Assembly: GCF_025460805.1 (NCBI RefSeq)
Contig: NZ_JAMXFJ010000001.1
Coordinates: forward strand, 401,859-465,858
Origin: Microvirga sesbaniae
GTDB taxonomy: Bacteria > Pseudomonadota > Alphaproteobacteria > Rhizobiales > Beijerinckiaceae
Direction of reading: 5' to 3'
DNA: 64,000 nucleotides
The translations under genes were made by a program, and so were the position numbers. The notes below the pieces were generated by a model. That model worked only from the letters and a program-made list of their open reading frames with translations. It was not told where the DNA came from and searched no databases. This document shows, in pieces, positions 9,237 through 17,349 of the stretch (position 1 is its first letter; the number at the start of each line of letters is the position of its first letter).

Positions 9237-9636
9237 CACGTCATCACCGGCCTTGTGCCGGTGATCCCGATTGTCTGAGGCGCGGTGCTTCTCCGTATCG
9301 GGATGGCCGGCACAAGGCCGGCCATGACATGGGGAGGGCGGCAGGAAGGGCGGAGGGTGCCATGACGTGTGGAGGGTGTCATCACTAGGTCACACACCCT
9401 CCACGTCATCACCGGGCTCGTCCCGGTGATCCCGATTGCCGGGAACGCCGCGCCTCACCGGATCGGGATGGCCGGCACAAGGCCGGCCATGACGTGGGAG
9501 GGTGGTGTCACCGGCCCGTTTCACCTCTACCCGTCATCACCGGGCTTGTCCCGGTGATCCCGATCGTCTGAAGCGCTGAGCCCGAAGCAATCGGGATGGC
9601 CGGCGAGAGGCGGGTGATGACCGGCTGGCCATGATG
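9237..9636. repeat. Cluster of three family A bipartite palindromes
   Basis: Copies at 9237-9333, 9401-9497 and 9531-9636 fill most of the 540-base gap between the reductase and LysR genes, and no gene is visible there. The third copy is diverged on its right side. Between copies lie short motifs such as GGAGGGTG that also flank copies elsewhere in the window. Confidence 0.85.
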
Positions 9637-9680
9637 GGGGAGCGTTTCGACTCGATCCGGGAGTGGCGCGGGCCTGACAC

Positions 9681-9726
9681 ATCGAACGCAAAAGTGGGAA
9701 CCGGTTTTGCGTGAAAAGATGCTTCA
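9681..9726. repeat. Family B short palindrome at LysR 3' end
   Basis: ATCGAACGCAAAAGTGGGAA then CCGGTTTTGCGTGAAAAGATGC. The core ACGCAAAA/TTTTGCGT is an inverted repeat. It directly abuts the stop codon of the minus-strand LysR gene, where it could act as a 3' hairpin. The same version is seen at 59625-59672. Confidence 0.7.
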
Positions 9727-10671
9727 GGCGACGGGCGCGGGCGCCGAAGCCCTCCTCCCGGCGCCCTCGATCCATTTCTTCTGCTTGGCGATCTCGGCGG
9801 CCATGAAGTCCATGAAGGCGCGCACGCGCGCCGATTGGCGCAGGTCCGGGTGGGTCAGGAGCCACAGCCCCGCGGCGAAATCCGGATTGATGTCGGAGAG
9901 CCGGACGAGATCCGGGTTCGAGTCCGCGATGAAACAGGGCAGGGGGCCGATGCCGGTTCCGGCCTGCACGGACTCGGCGAGGCCGAGGACCGTGTTGACC
10001 TTGTAGACGATGTTTTCCGGAGACACGTGCTCGCGCACGAAGCGGGCGGCTTTCAGGGCCGCCAGGTTGTCGCCCAGGGCCACCCAGTGCCGGTCGAACA
10101 GGTCGGTCAGGCTGACGTCGTCGGGACCGCGGACATCGGGAAAATCCTCCACCCGTCCGTAGACCGCCCAGGCGATCGTCGCCACCCGGCGCCCGACGAG
10201 GGTCTCCGGCGGATCGTCCGTGGCGCGGATCGCCACGTCGGCGTCGCGCTTCGACAGGTTGAGCGCCTGGTTGGCGAGCACCACGTCGAGCCGCATCTCG
10301 GGGCAGGCGGTGATGAAGCGGGAGAAGATCGGCGTCAGGAGGTGGACGAGCAGGGTGTCGTTGGTGGTGACCCGCAGCTCTCCGGTGGGCGCCACGGCCT
10401 GTCCGGCGAGCTTGCGCGTGAACGCGGTGACGTTCTCGTCCATCTGCTCGGCGAGCGCCGACATCTCCTCCCCGGCCGGGGTGAGGACATAACCGGTCCG
10501 ATGGCGCTCGAAGAGCTTGACGCCCAGATTGTCTTCCATCTGGCCGAGCCTGCGGAAAACCGTCGAATGGTTGACCCCGAGTCGCTCGGCGGCGCCGGCC
10601 AGGCCGTTGGCCTCGGCGATGATCTTCACGAGCCTGAAATCGTCCCAGTCGAGATGCTGCTGCTTGGTCAT
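9724..10671 (-). CDS. LysR-family transcriptional regulator
   Basis: 315 residues from the ATG at 10671; a GTG at 10713 would add 14 residues. The N-terminal winged HTH (about 8-65) carries GLAGAAERLGVNHSTVFRRLGQME. The remainder is a LysR effector domain with TGELRVTTNDTLL at its start. It is divergent from wrbA with 171 bases between. The gap contains an inverted repeat (10700-10723), consistent with a LysR regulator controlling a divergent neighbour and itself; effector unknown. Confidence 0.88.
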   Translation of the reverse strand: MTKQQHLDWDDFRLVKIIAEANGLAGAAERLGVNHSTVFRRLGQMEDNLGVKLFERHRTGYVLTPAGEEMSALAEQMDENVTAFTRKLAGQAVAPTGELRVTTNDTLLVHLLTPIFSRFITACPEMRLDVVLANQALNLSKRDADVAIRATDDPPETLVGRRVATIAWAVYGRVEDFPDVRGPDDVSLTDLFDRHWVALGDNLAALKAARFVREHVSPENIVYKVNTVLGLAESVQAGTGIGPLPCFIADSNPDLVRLSDINPDFAAGLWLLTHPDLRQSARVRAFMDFMAAEIAKQKKWIEGAGRRASAPAPVA

Positions 10672-10699
10672 CGGTTTTGCATCCGCGCAAGAGAGACCC

Positions 10700-10723
10700 T
10701 GCAAATCTAACACTGGTTTTGCA
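10700..10723. promoter_or_regulatory. Inverted repeat, candidate LysR operator
   Basis: TGCAAA, twelve bases, TTTGCA forms a symmetric site between the LysR start and wrbA. A further GGTTTTGC half-site sits at 10673-10680 and repeats the GGTTTTGC of this element. The position between divergent genes fits the usual LysR arrangement. Regulatory role is inferred. Confidence 0.45.
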
Positions 10724-10842
10724 GTAGGGAAAGCTTATCCTCCATCACGTCAAACACCAGCAGGCGACGTTCTTCCGGTCCGATCCTATGCGCGGCCGGA
10801 AGCGAGCCGTCCTGCGTCTCATTTCAACCGATCGGAGTTCAC

Positions 10843-11445
10843 ATGACCAAGGTTCTGGTTCTGTATTATTCGTCCTGGGGTCACATCGAGCAGATGGCCT
10901 ATGCCGCCGCCGAAGGCGCCCGCGAGACCGGGGCCGAGGTCGTGGTGAAGCGCGTGCCGGAGCTCGTTCCGGCCGAGGTGGCTCAGGCCGCCCACTACAA
11001 GACCGACCAGAAGGCCCCCGTGGCCACCGTCGAGGAGCTGCCGGACTACGACGCCATCATCATCGGCACGCCGACCCGTTACGGCACCATGACGGCGCAG
11101 ATGAAGAACTTCCTCGATCAGACCGGCGGCCTGTGGGCCCAGGGCAAGCTGATCGGCAAGGTCGGTTCGGTCTTCACCTCCACGGCGACCCAGCACGGCG
11201 GCCAGGAAGCCACCATCCTGACCACCCTGCCGGTGCTCCTGCACCACGGCATGGTGGTGGTCGGCCTGCCTTATTCGTTCCAGGGCCAGATGGGCGTCGA
11301 CCAGATCCGCGGCGGCTCGCCCTACGGCGCCTCCACCATCGCGGCCGGCGACGGCTCGCGCCAGCCGAGCGAAATCGACCTCGACGGCGCCCGCTTCCAG
11401 GGCCGTCACGTGGCCCAGATCGCCGCAAAGCTCGCCGCGAAGTAG
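10843..11445 (+). CDS. wrbA: NAD(P)H:quinone oxidoreductase WrbA
   Basis: 200 residues, the usual length. Flavodoxin-like FMN-binding start ([16 protein letters not shown]), [31 protein letters not shown] and [19 protein letters not shown] are all WrbA signatures. The tetrameric cytoplasmic enzyme reduces quinones by two electrons, protecting from redox cycling. ATG is preceded by CGGAG. It is divergent from a LysR regulator, which suggests inducible control, for example by quinones. Confidence 0.96.
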   Translation: MTKVLVLYYSSWGHIEQMAYAAAEGARETGAEVVVKRVPELVPAEVAQAAHYKTDQKAPVATVEELPDYDAIIIGTPTRYGTMTAQMKNFLDQTGGLWAQGKLIGKVGSVFTSTATQHGGQEATILTTLPVLLHHGMVVVGLPYSFQGQMGVDQIRGGSPYGASTIAAGDGSRQPSEIDLDGARFQGRHVAQIAAKLAAK

Positions 11446-11461
11446 CTCACCCGTCCTGTCG

Positions 11462-11482
11462 GGGCCGGCCTTGTGCCGGCCC
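11462..11482. repeat. Single hairpin, half of a family A repeat
   Basis: GGGCCGGC, CTTGT, GCCGGCCC gives eight-base arms directly after wrbA and ahead of the convergent sua5 3' end. It has no T-run, so termination is possible but not shown. Confidence 0.6.
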
Positions 11483-11504
11483 TCGCGGTGCGGCTCGGGG
11501 CGCC

Positions 11505-12476
11505 TCACCGGTCCGCGGCGGCGCGCCTCAGGCGGTCGTTGATGGCTTCGCCCAGGCCGGCGTCCGGAACCGGGCTCACGGCGATCGTCGCGGCCCCGGA
11601 CGCATCGAGCCGGCGGAGATAGGAGAACAGATGGGCGGCGGCCTCCACGAGGTCGCCGTTTTCGCTGAGGTTCAGGGCGGCGTGGGCCGCTTCCACGCCG
11701 TGAGGTGTCCCGGGGCCGAACAGCAGCGCGGCCTCGCCCGGCAGAAAGCTCGCCGCGTTCAGGCGCACCTGCGCCCGCGGCGCGTAATGGGACGCGAGCA
11801 TCCCCGGCGCGAGCGGGCTTGAGCCCGCCTCCGGCCCGCCTTCGAGCGGTCGGCCGATCAGGTCCTCGATGGCCTCGCGCGGGATCCCTCCGGGCCGGAG
11901 CAGGCGCGCCGCCCCGCCCAGGCACGACACGATGGTCGATTCGACACCGACCCGCGCCGCTCCCCCGTCCAGCACCGCATCGATGCGTCCGTCGAGATCC
12001 CCCAGAACGTGGTCCGCATCGGTCGGGCTCACGCGGCCCGAGCGGTTCGCCGAAGGGGCGGCGACCGGCCGGCCGGTCCGTTCCAGGAGTGCATGGGCGA
12101 GGGGATGGGCCGGAACCCGCAACCCGACGCTGTCGAGCCCCGCGCGGGCGAGATCGGACACGGTGCAGGTCGGCGCCACCGGCACCACCAGGGTCAGGGG
12201 CCCGGGCCAGAAGGCCTCCGCCAGCCGCGTCGCTGTCCCATCGAAGACCCCTTGGCGCCTGGCCGAGTCGAAGCTGTCCAGATGGGAGATCAGCGGGTTG
12301 AAGCTCGGACGCTCCTTGGCCGCGTAGATGCCCGCGACCGCCTCCGCGTCCGTCGCATCCGCGCCCAGGCCGTAGACCGTCTCCGTCGGAAAGGCCACGA
12401 GCCCGCCGCGCCGCAGGAGGGCGGCGGCTTCGGCAAGGCCCGCCGCATCGGCGGCCAGACGCTCCGTTTGGCGCAT
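11505..12476 (-). CDS. sua5: Threonylcarbamoyl-AMP synthase, Sua5/YwlC type
   Basis: 323 residues. The N-terminal YrdC domain has GGLVAFPTETVYGLGADA, KERPSFNPLISH, FWPGPLTLV and APSANRSGRVSPT. A C-terminal Sua5 domain follows the linker PLAPGMLASHYAPRAQVRL. This is the two-domain Sua5 form rather than the short TsaC form. The enzyme makes threonylcarbamoyl-AMP from Thr, bicarbonate and ATP for t6A37 of ANN-decoding tRNAs. An in-frame GTG at 12494 is an alternative start. It is divergent from the acyl-CoA dehydrogenase gene. Confidence 0.95.
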   Translation of the reverse strand: MRQTERLAADAAGLAEAAALLRRGGLVAFPTETVYGLGADATDAEAVAGIYAAKERPSFNPLISHLDSFDSARRQGVFDGTATRLAEAFWPGPLTLVVPVAPTCTVSDLARAGLDSVGLRVPAHPLAHALLERTGRPVAAPSANRSGRVSPTDADHVLGDLDGRIDAVLDGGAARVGVESTIVSCLGGAARLLRPGGIPREAIEDLIGRPLEGGPEAGSSPLAPGMLASHYAPRAQVRLNAASFLPGEAALLFGPGTPHGVEAAHAALNLSENGDLVEAAAHLFSYLRRLDASGAATIAVSPVPDAGLGEAINDRLRRAAADR

Positions 12477-12614
12477 TGACCCGTGATCGTTCACGTCTAA
12501 ACTATCCTTTGCCCGTGGGGCCTGTGCCTTGCGGCATTTGCCCTTGCCGGGCGGGTTTAATGGCGCGAGAACTCGCGTCAACATGAAAAGCCCACGGATT
12601 GAGAGGAACCGTTG

Positions 12615-14393
12615 ATGACCTACCGCGCGCCTGTCCCGGACATCGTCTTTACCATGCGGCACGTGGCGGGCCTCGACCGGGCCGTGGCCGACGGCCTCTA
12701 TGGCGACCTGTCGGCCGATCTGGCCGAGACCGTCCTCGAGGAGGCGGGCCGCTTCGCCAACGACGTGATCGCCCCGCTCAACCGCGAGGGCGATCGGGTC
12801 GGCGCGACCTTCAAGGACGGCCAGGTGACCACGGCGCCCGGCTGGAAGCAGGCCTACCGGGCCTGGACGGACGCCGGGTGGAACGCGCTGCCGGGTCCGG
12901 TGGATTATGGCGGGCAGGGCCTGCCGACGCTCCTCAACTCGGCCTGCGTGGAGATGTGGAACGCCGCCTCCATGGCCTTCGGCATCGGGCCCGTGCTCAC
13001 CATGGGGGCCATCGAGGCGCTCGTCTCCCACGCGTCGGACGACCTGAAGGGCCGGTATCTCGAGAAGCTGGTCTCGGGCGAGTGGACCGCGACCATGAAC
13101 CTGACCGAGCCGCAGGCGGGCTCGGACCTCGCGGCCCTGCGCTCGCGCGCCGAGCCCGCGGGCGACGGCACCTATCGCGTCACCGGCCAGAAGATCTTCA
13201 TCACCTACGGCGAGCACGACCTCACCGACAACATCGTCCACCTCGTGCTCGCGCGCCTGCCCGATGCGCCGGCCGGGACGCGCGGCATCTCGCTCTTCCT
13301 GGTGCCGAAATTCCTGCCCGACGGCACGCGCAACGACGTGCGCTGCCATTCCATCGAGCACAAGCTCGGCATCCATGCCTCGCCCACCTGCACGATGATC
13401 TTCGGCGACCATGGCGGCGCCGTCGGATGGCTCGTCGGCGAAGAGAATCGCGGTCTCGCCTGCATGTTCACGATGATGAACAACGCCCGCCTGGCGGTGG
13501 GGCTCCAGGGCGTGGCGATCGCCGAGCGCGCCTACCAGCAGGCCCTGTCCTACGCCAACGAGCGCCGGCAGGGCCGGGCCATCGGGGCCGCGGAGGGCAT
13601 GAGCCCGATCGCCGTGCATCCGGACGTGCAGCGCAACCTGCTCACCATGAAGGCGCTGACCGCGGCGGCGCGCGCCATCTGCTACATGACCGCGGAGGCC
13701 ATCGACCGGGCCCATCTCGAACAGGATCCCGGGCGCCGGAAGCGAGCCAACGAGCGCGCCTCCCTGCTCACCCCGGTGGCCAAGGCCTTCTCGACCGATA
13801 TCGGCGCCGAGGTGGCGTCGCTCGGCGTGCAGGTCCACGGCGGCATGGGCTTCATCGAGGAGACCGGCGCCGCCCAGCATTTCCGCGACGCGCGCATCGC
13901 GCCGATCTACGAGGGCACCAACGGCATCCAGGCCATCGATCTGGTCACCCGCAAGCTGCCGCTGTCGGGCGGCGAGACCGTGCGGGCGCAGATCGCCGCC
14001 ATGCGCGCCACCGTGGCGCGGCTCCTGAAGGAAGGCACGCCGGCCTTCGGGGCGACCGCGCCGCGCCTGCGCGACGCCGTCGAGAGCCTCGACCGAGCCA
14101 CGGGCTATCTCCTGAAGGCCGTCTCCTCCAACGCCCAGGGCGAGGCGCTGGCGGGCGCGACCCCTTACCTGCGCCTCTTCGCGCTGGCCCAGGGCGGCGC
14201 GGCGCTCGCCGAACTGGCGCTCGCCGCCCAGGCGCAGGCCTCCGCGGGCGACGGCGATCCGGCCCATGCCGGCCGCATCGCGCTCTGCCGCTTCTTCGCC
14301 GAGAACATCGCCGTCGGGGCGAAAGGCCTGGAGGACACGGTCATGAGCGGGGCAGGCTTCCTGCAGGATGCAACCCTGGCGCTGGCGAGCTGA
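12615..14393 (+). CDS. Acyl-CoA dehydrogenase, long DmdC-like subfamily
   Basis: 592 residues, longer than the usual 380-400 because of a C-terminal extension found in the DmdC-type subgroup. Visible motifs: ATMNLTEPQAGSDLAALRS (FAD/substrate loop), KIFITYGEHD, VQVHGGMGFIEETGAAQHFRDARI and PIYEGTNGIQAIDL, which holds the catalytic-Glu region. The reaction is FAD-dependent 2,3-desaturation of an acyl-CoA. DmdC itself acts on methylmercaptopropionyl-CoA, but the subgroup is broader, so the substrate is uncertain. ATG at 12615 follows GAGAGGA; the SDR gene starts four bases after the stop. Confidence 0.92.
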   Translation: MTYRAPVPDIVFTMRHVAGLDRAVADGLYGDLSADLAETVLEEAGRFANDVIAPLNREGDRVGATFKDGQVTTAPGWKQAYRAWTDAGWNALPGPVDYGGQGLPTLLNSACVEMWNAASMAFGIGPVLTMGAIEALVSHASDDLKGRYLEKLVSGEWTATMNLTEPQAGSDLAALRSRAEPAGDGTYRVTGQKIFITYGEHDLTDNIVHLVLARLPDAPAGTRGISLFLVPKFLPDGTRNDVRCHSIEHKLGIHASPTCTMIFGDHGGAVGWLVGEENRGLACMFTMMNNARLAVGLQGVAIAERAYQQALSYANERRQGRAIGAAEGMSPIAVHPDVQRNLLTMKALTAAARAICYMTAEAIDRAHLEQDPGRRKRANERASLLTPVAKAFSTDIGAEVASLGVQVHGGMGFIEETGAAQHFRDARIAPIYEGTNGIQAIDLVTRKLPLSGGETVRAQIAAMRATVARLLKEGTPAFGATAPRLRDAVESLDRATGYLLKAVSSNAQGEALAGATPYLRLFALAQGGAALAELALAAQAQASAGDGDPAHAGRIALCRFFAENIAVGAKGLEDTVMSGAGFLQDATLALAS

Positions 14394-14397
14394 CATC

Positions 14398-15279
14398 ATG
14401 AGCCTCAAGGGAAAGACTCTCTTCATCACCGGCGCCTCCCGGGGCATCGGGCTGGCCATCGGGCTTCGCGCCGCCCGCGACGGGGCGAACGTGGTCGTCG
14501 CGGCCAAGACCGCCGAGCCGCACCCGAAGCTTCCCGGCACCATCTACACGGCCGCGGAGGCGATCGAGGCGGCGGGCGGCCGGGCGCTGCCCCTCGTGGT
14601 CGACGTGCGCGACGAGGAGGCGGTGAAGGGCGCGATCGACACCGCGGTCGCGACCTTCGGCGGCCTCGACGTCGTGGTCAACAATGCGAGCGCCATCAGC
14701 CTCACGCCGACGCCGCAGACCGACATGAAGCGCTTCGATCTGATGCACCAGATCAACACGCGCGGCACCTACATGGTGTCGAAATACGCCATCCCGCATC
14801 TGGAAAAGGCCGAGAACCCGCACATCCTCATGCTCTCGCCGCCGCTGGACATGAGCGAGAAGTGGTTCGCCCCGCATCTGGCCTACAGCCTCGCCAAATA
14901 CGGCATGAGCCTCTGCGTCCTGGGGCTGGCCGGGGAGTTGCGGCCGAAGGGCATCGCCGTCAACGCCCTCTGGCCGCGCACGACCATCGCGACGAGCGCG
15001 GTCAGGAACCTGCTCGGCGGGGACGCGCTCGTTCAGGCGAGCCGCACCCCGGAGATTCTCGCGGATGCCGCCCACGCGGTCTTCCGGAAGCCGTCCAAGA
15101 GTTTCTCGGGCCATTTCCTCATCGACGACGTGTTCCTGTCGGGCGAGGGCGTGACCGATTTCGAACGCTACCGGGTCGACCCGTCGAAGCCGCTCGCCCC
15201 GGACTTCTTCGTGCCCGACGACACGCCGCCCCTGTCATCGCTGGGTGAGGGAGATCCGCTTCACTCCGGTCGCGAATGA
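14398..15279 (+). CDS. SDR oxidoreductase, HSDL2-like
   Basis: 293 residues. NAD(P)-binding TGASRGIG near the N-terminus, NNASAIS, and LSPPLDMSEKWFAPHLAYSLAKYGMS, with Tyr and Lys of the YxxxK pair (YSLAK), match the hydroxysteroid-dehydrogenase-like 2 group. Known HSDL2 proteins are linked to fatty-acid metabolism, without a settled substrate. Coupling to the acyl-CoA dehydrogenase just upstream (four-base gap) suggests a joint role in acyl-CoA breakdown; that is inference. Confidence 0.9.
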   Translation: MSLKGKTLFITGASRGIGLAIGLRAARDGANVVVAAKTAEPHPKLPGTIYTAAEAIEAAGGRALPLVVDVRDEEAVKGAIDTAVATFGGLDVVVNNASAISLTPTPQTDMKRFDLMHQINTRGTYMVSKYAIPHLEKAENPHILMLSPPLDMSEKWFAPHLAYSLAKYGMSLCVLGLAGELRPKGIAVNALWPRTTIATSAVRNLLGGDALVQASRTPEILADAAHAVFRKPSKSFSGHFLIDDVFLSGEGVTDFERYRVDPSKPLAPDFFVPDDTPPLSSLGEGDPLHSGRE

Positions 15280-15285
15280 CACCCT

Positions 15286-15380
15286 CCACGTCGTGGCCGG
15301 GCTTGTGCCGGCCATCCCGATCCGGAAAAGCGCGGCGCTCCTCGCATCGGGATCACCGGGACAAGCCCGGTGATGACGCG
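15286..15380. repeat. Family A bipartite palindrome, swapped order
   Basis: Here the GGCCGG...CCGGCC hairpin comes first and the TCACCGGgacaagCCCGGTGA hairpin second, the reverse of the copies at 2080 or 9237. It starts six bases after the SDR stop codon. Confidence 0.85.
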
Positions 15381-15487
15381 GAGAGCGGATTCCGGGCGAC
15401 CGACCGGGAATGACAGCGTGTTCTCGTGAGAGTACAAACCGTCCGTCGATCTGACATGACTGGGCTTCCACAAAGGCGAGTACGCGT

Positions 15488-16483
15488 ATGATCGTGATTC
15501 ACAGGCCCGCGCAGGTGAAGGGACCGATGGGCGAGTCCCTCGACCGCGAAATTCTTCCGCCCGGCGATCCCATTCCTCCCGATGCCCTGTGGATCGACCT
15601 GATCGACCCGTCCAAGGACGAGGACAGGCTTGTCGAGGCCCATCTCAGCATCGAGATCCCGACCAAGGAGGAAATGGCCGACATCGAGCCCTCCGAGATC
15701 CTCTATCACGAGAACAATGCCCGCTACATGACCGCGCGGGTCCTGTGCAGCTCGGACACCGACAACCCGAAGCTGATCGACGTATCGTTCATCCTGACCG
15801 AGAAGGCGCTGGTCACCGTGCGCTACGGGGAGCCGCGCTCGTTCAGCATGTTCATGGCGCGCGCCGTGAAGCCCGGCGGATGCCGGCATCAGCCCGAGGC
15901 CGTGCTCGACGGCCTGCTCGAGACCATCATCGACCGGGCGGCCGAGATCCTCGGAGCGGTCGGCGCCCGCATCGACCGCCTGTCGCAGGCGATCTTCGAC
16001 AACGAGAAGCAGGGCGCGCGCCGGGCCGCCTCCTACCGGTTCGCCCTGCGGTCCATCGGCCGCAAGGGCGACATCATCTCGAACGTGCGCGAGAGCATGG
16101 TGTCGGTGGAGCGCATGCTGCTGTTTCTCTCCGCCAGCATGCCGCGGCCGCAGAAGACGGCCGGCTACCAGTCGGAATGGCGCACCGCGCTCCGGGACGT
16201 GCAATCCATCGAGGAGCATGCCACCTTCCTGTCGAGCAAGGTGCAGTTCCTGCTCGATGCGACGCTCGGTTTCGTCACCATGGAGCAGAACGACATCATC
16301 AAGATCTTCTCGGTCATGTCGGTGATCTTCCTGCCGCCGACTCTGGTCTCGTCGCTCTACGGCATGAACTTCAAGGTGATGCCCGAACTCGACTGGGAAT
16401 TCGGCTACCCGTGGGCCATCGCCCTGATGGTGCTCGCCGCCGTGCTGCCCTATCTGTTCTTCCGCTGGAAGCGGTGGCTTTAG
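15488..16483 (+). CDS. corA: CorA-family magnesium/cobalt transporter
   Basis: 331 residues. A large cytoplasmic N-terminal domain is followed by two C-terminal transmembrane helices. The hallmark YGMN motif occurs in SSLYGMNFKVMPELDW, just after the first helix. The family forms pentameric channels for Mg2+ (sometimes Co2+/Ni2+). The final residues RWKRWL are the expected basic tail. The SRAP gene follows nine bases later, so the two are likely cotranscribed. No M-box riboswitch is seen upstream. Confidence 0.94.
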   Translation: MIVIHRPAQVKGPMGESLDREILPPGDPIPPDALWIDLIDPSKDEDRLVEAHLSIEIPTKEEMADIEPSEILYHENNARYMTARVLCSSDTDNPKLIDVSFILTEKALVTVRYGEPRSFSMFMARAVKPGGCRHQPEAVLDGLLETIIDRAAEILGAVGARIDRLSQAIFDNEKQGARRAASYRFALRSIGRKGDIISNVRESMVSVERMLLFLSASMPRPQKTAGYQSEWRTALRDVQSIEEHATFLSSKVQFLLDATLGFVTMEQNDIIKIFSVMSVIFLPPTLVSSLYGMNFKVMPELDWEFGYPWAIALMVLAAVLPYLFFRWKRWL

Positions 16484-16492
16484 GAGAATGCC

Positions 16493-17242
16493 ATGTGCGG
16501 GCGCTACGCGATCACGCTCCCTCCCGAGACCTATCGGGATTTTTTCGGCTATCCCGAGCAGCCGAACTTTCCTCCGCGCTACAACGTGGCTCCCACCCAG
16601 CCCGTGCCGATCGTGCTGGAAGACCGGGGCGAGCGGCACTTCATGCTCGTGCGCTGGGGTTTCCTGCCGTCCTGGGTGAAGGATCCCAAGGACTTCCCGC
16701 TCGTCATCAACGCGCGCGGCGAGACGCTCCAGACCAAGCCCACCTTCAAGGCGGCCCTGAAGCGCCGGCGCTGCATCTTCCTCGCCGACGCCTTCTATGA
16801 ATGGCGGCGGGACGGGCGGGACAAGACCCCGTTCATGATCCGCCCGCGCAGCCGCGGGCCCATGCCGATGGCGGGCCTGTGGGAGACCTACACGAGCCCG
16901 GACGGGGCCGAGATCGACACCGCCGCCATCGTGACGACGGATGCCAACGGCACCCTTTCGGCCGTGCACGACCGCATGCCGGTGATCCTGTCGGACCGGG
17001 ATATCGGCGCATGGCTCGACGTCCGCGACGAACGCGCCGACGTGATGAGCCTCGTGCGTCCCTGTCCCGACGATTGGCTCGACCTGGTGCCGGTCTCGAG
17101 CCGCGTGAACAAGGTCGAGAACGACGATCCCGGCCTGATGGAGCCGCTGGCGCGGCCGGAGCCCGCGCCGGTCCCGGAGAGGAAGCCGAAAGCGAAGAAG
17201 CCGCTCTCCAGCGACGAGGACGAGCAGGGGAGCCTGTTCTAG
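16493..17242 (+). CDS. SRAP (YedK/HMCES-like) abasic-site protein
   Basis: 249 residues beginning MCGRY; Cys2 becomes the N-terminal catalytic residue after Met removal. Other conserved points are RYNVAPTQ, INARGETL, CIFLADAFYEWRRDG (conserved Glu) and VHDRMPVIL (conserved His). SRAP proteins form a thiazolidine crosslink with abasic sites in single-stranded DNA to shield them at forks. ATG is preceded by TAGGAGA. The C-terminal 30 residues are a Lys/Pro-rich tail without clear role. Confidence 0.95.
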   Translation: MCGRYAITLPPETYRDFFGYPEQPNFPPRYNVAPTQPVPIVLEDRGERHFMLVRWGFLPSWVKDPKDFPLVINARGETLQTKPTFKAALKRRRCIFLADAFYEWRRDGRDKTPFMIRPRSRGPMPMAGLWETYTSPDGAEIDTAAIVTTDANGTLSAVHDRMPVILSDRDIGAWLDVRDERADVMSLVRPCPDDWLDLVPVSSRVNKVENDDPGLMEPLARPEPAPVPERKPKAKKPLSSDEDEQGSLF

Positions 17243-17312
17243 AGCATCGTGCGGATGAAAGCGGGCCGCGCCCCTCGCCCCGTCATCACCGGCCTTGTGC
17301 CGGTGATGACGT
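17241..17312. repeat. Truncated repeats between SRAP and methyltransferase genes
   Basis: 17241-17270 is a fragment like the second palindrome at 6651-6711 (GCGGATGAAAGCGGGCC). At 17280-17312 one family A hairpin stands alone (CATCACCGG cctt GTGCCGGTGATGACG), without its right partner. Confidence 0.7.
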
Positions 17313-17349
17313 GCGGAGAGCGGCCATGACGTGACAGGAAGGGACGGCG

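Noticed and set aside
9179..9412. Short frames with HVITGLVPVIPI or MAGTRPAMTW peptides at many places
   Set aside because: These are translations of the family A palindromes, which recur in several frames and both strands, not genes.
9237..9636. Regularly repeated palindromes looking like a CRISPR array
   Set aside because: Units are about 95 bases with two different hairpins, spacing is irregular, there are no unique short spacers and no cas genes.
11505..14543. A very long minus-strand frame reading through sua5 into the acyl-CoA dehydrogenase region
   Set aside because: Only the part 11505-12476 has family motifs and a proper start. The rest is the shadow of the dehydrogenase on the other strand, common in GC-rich DNA.
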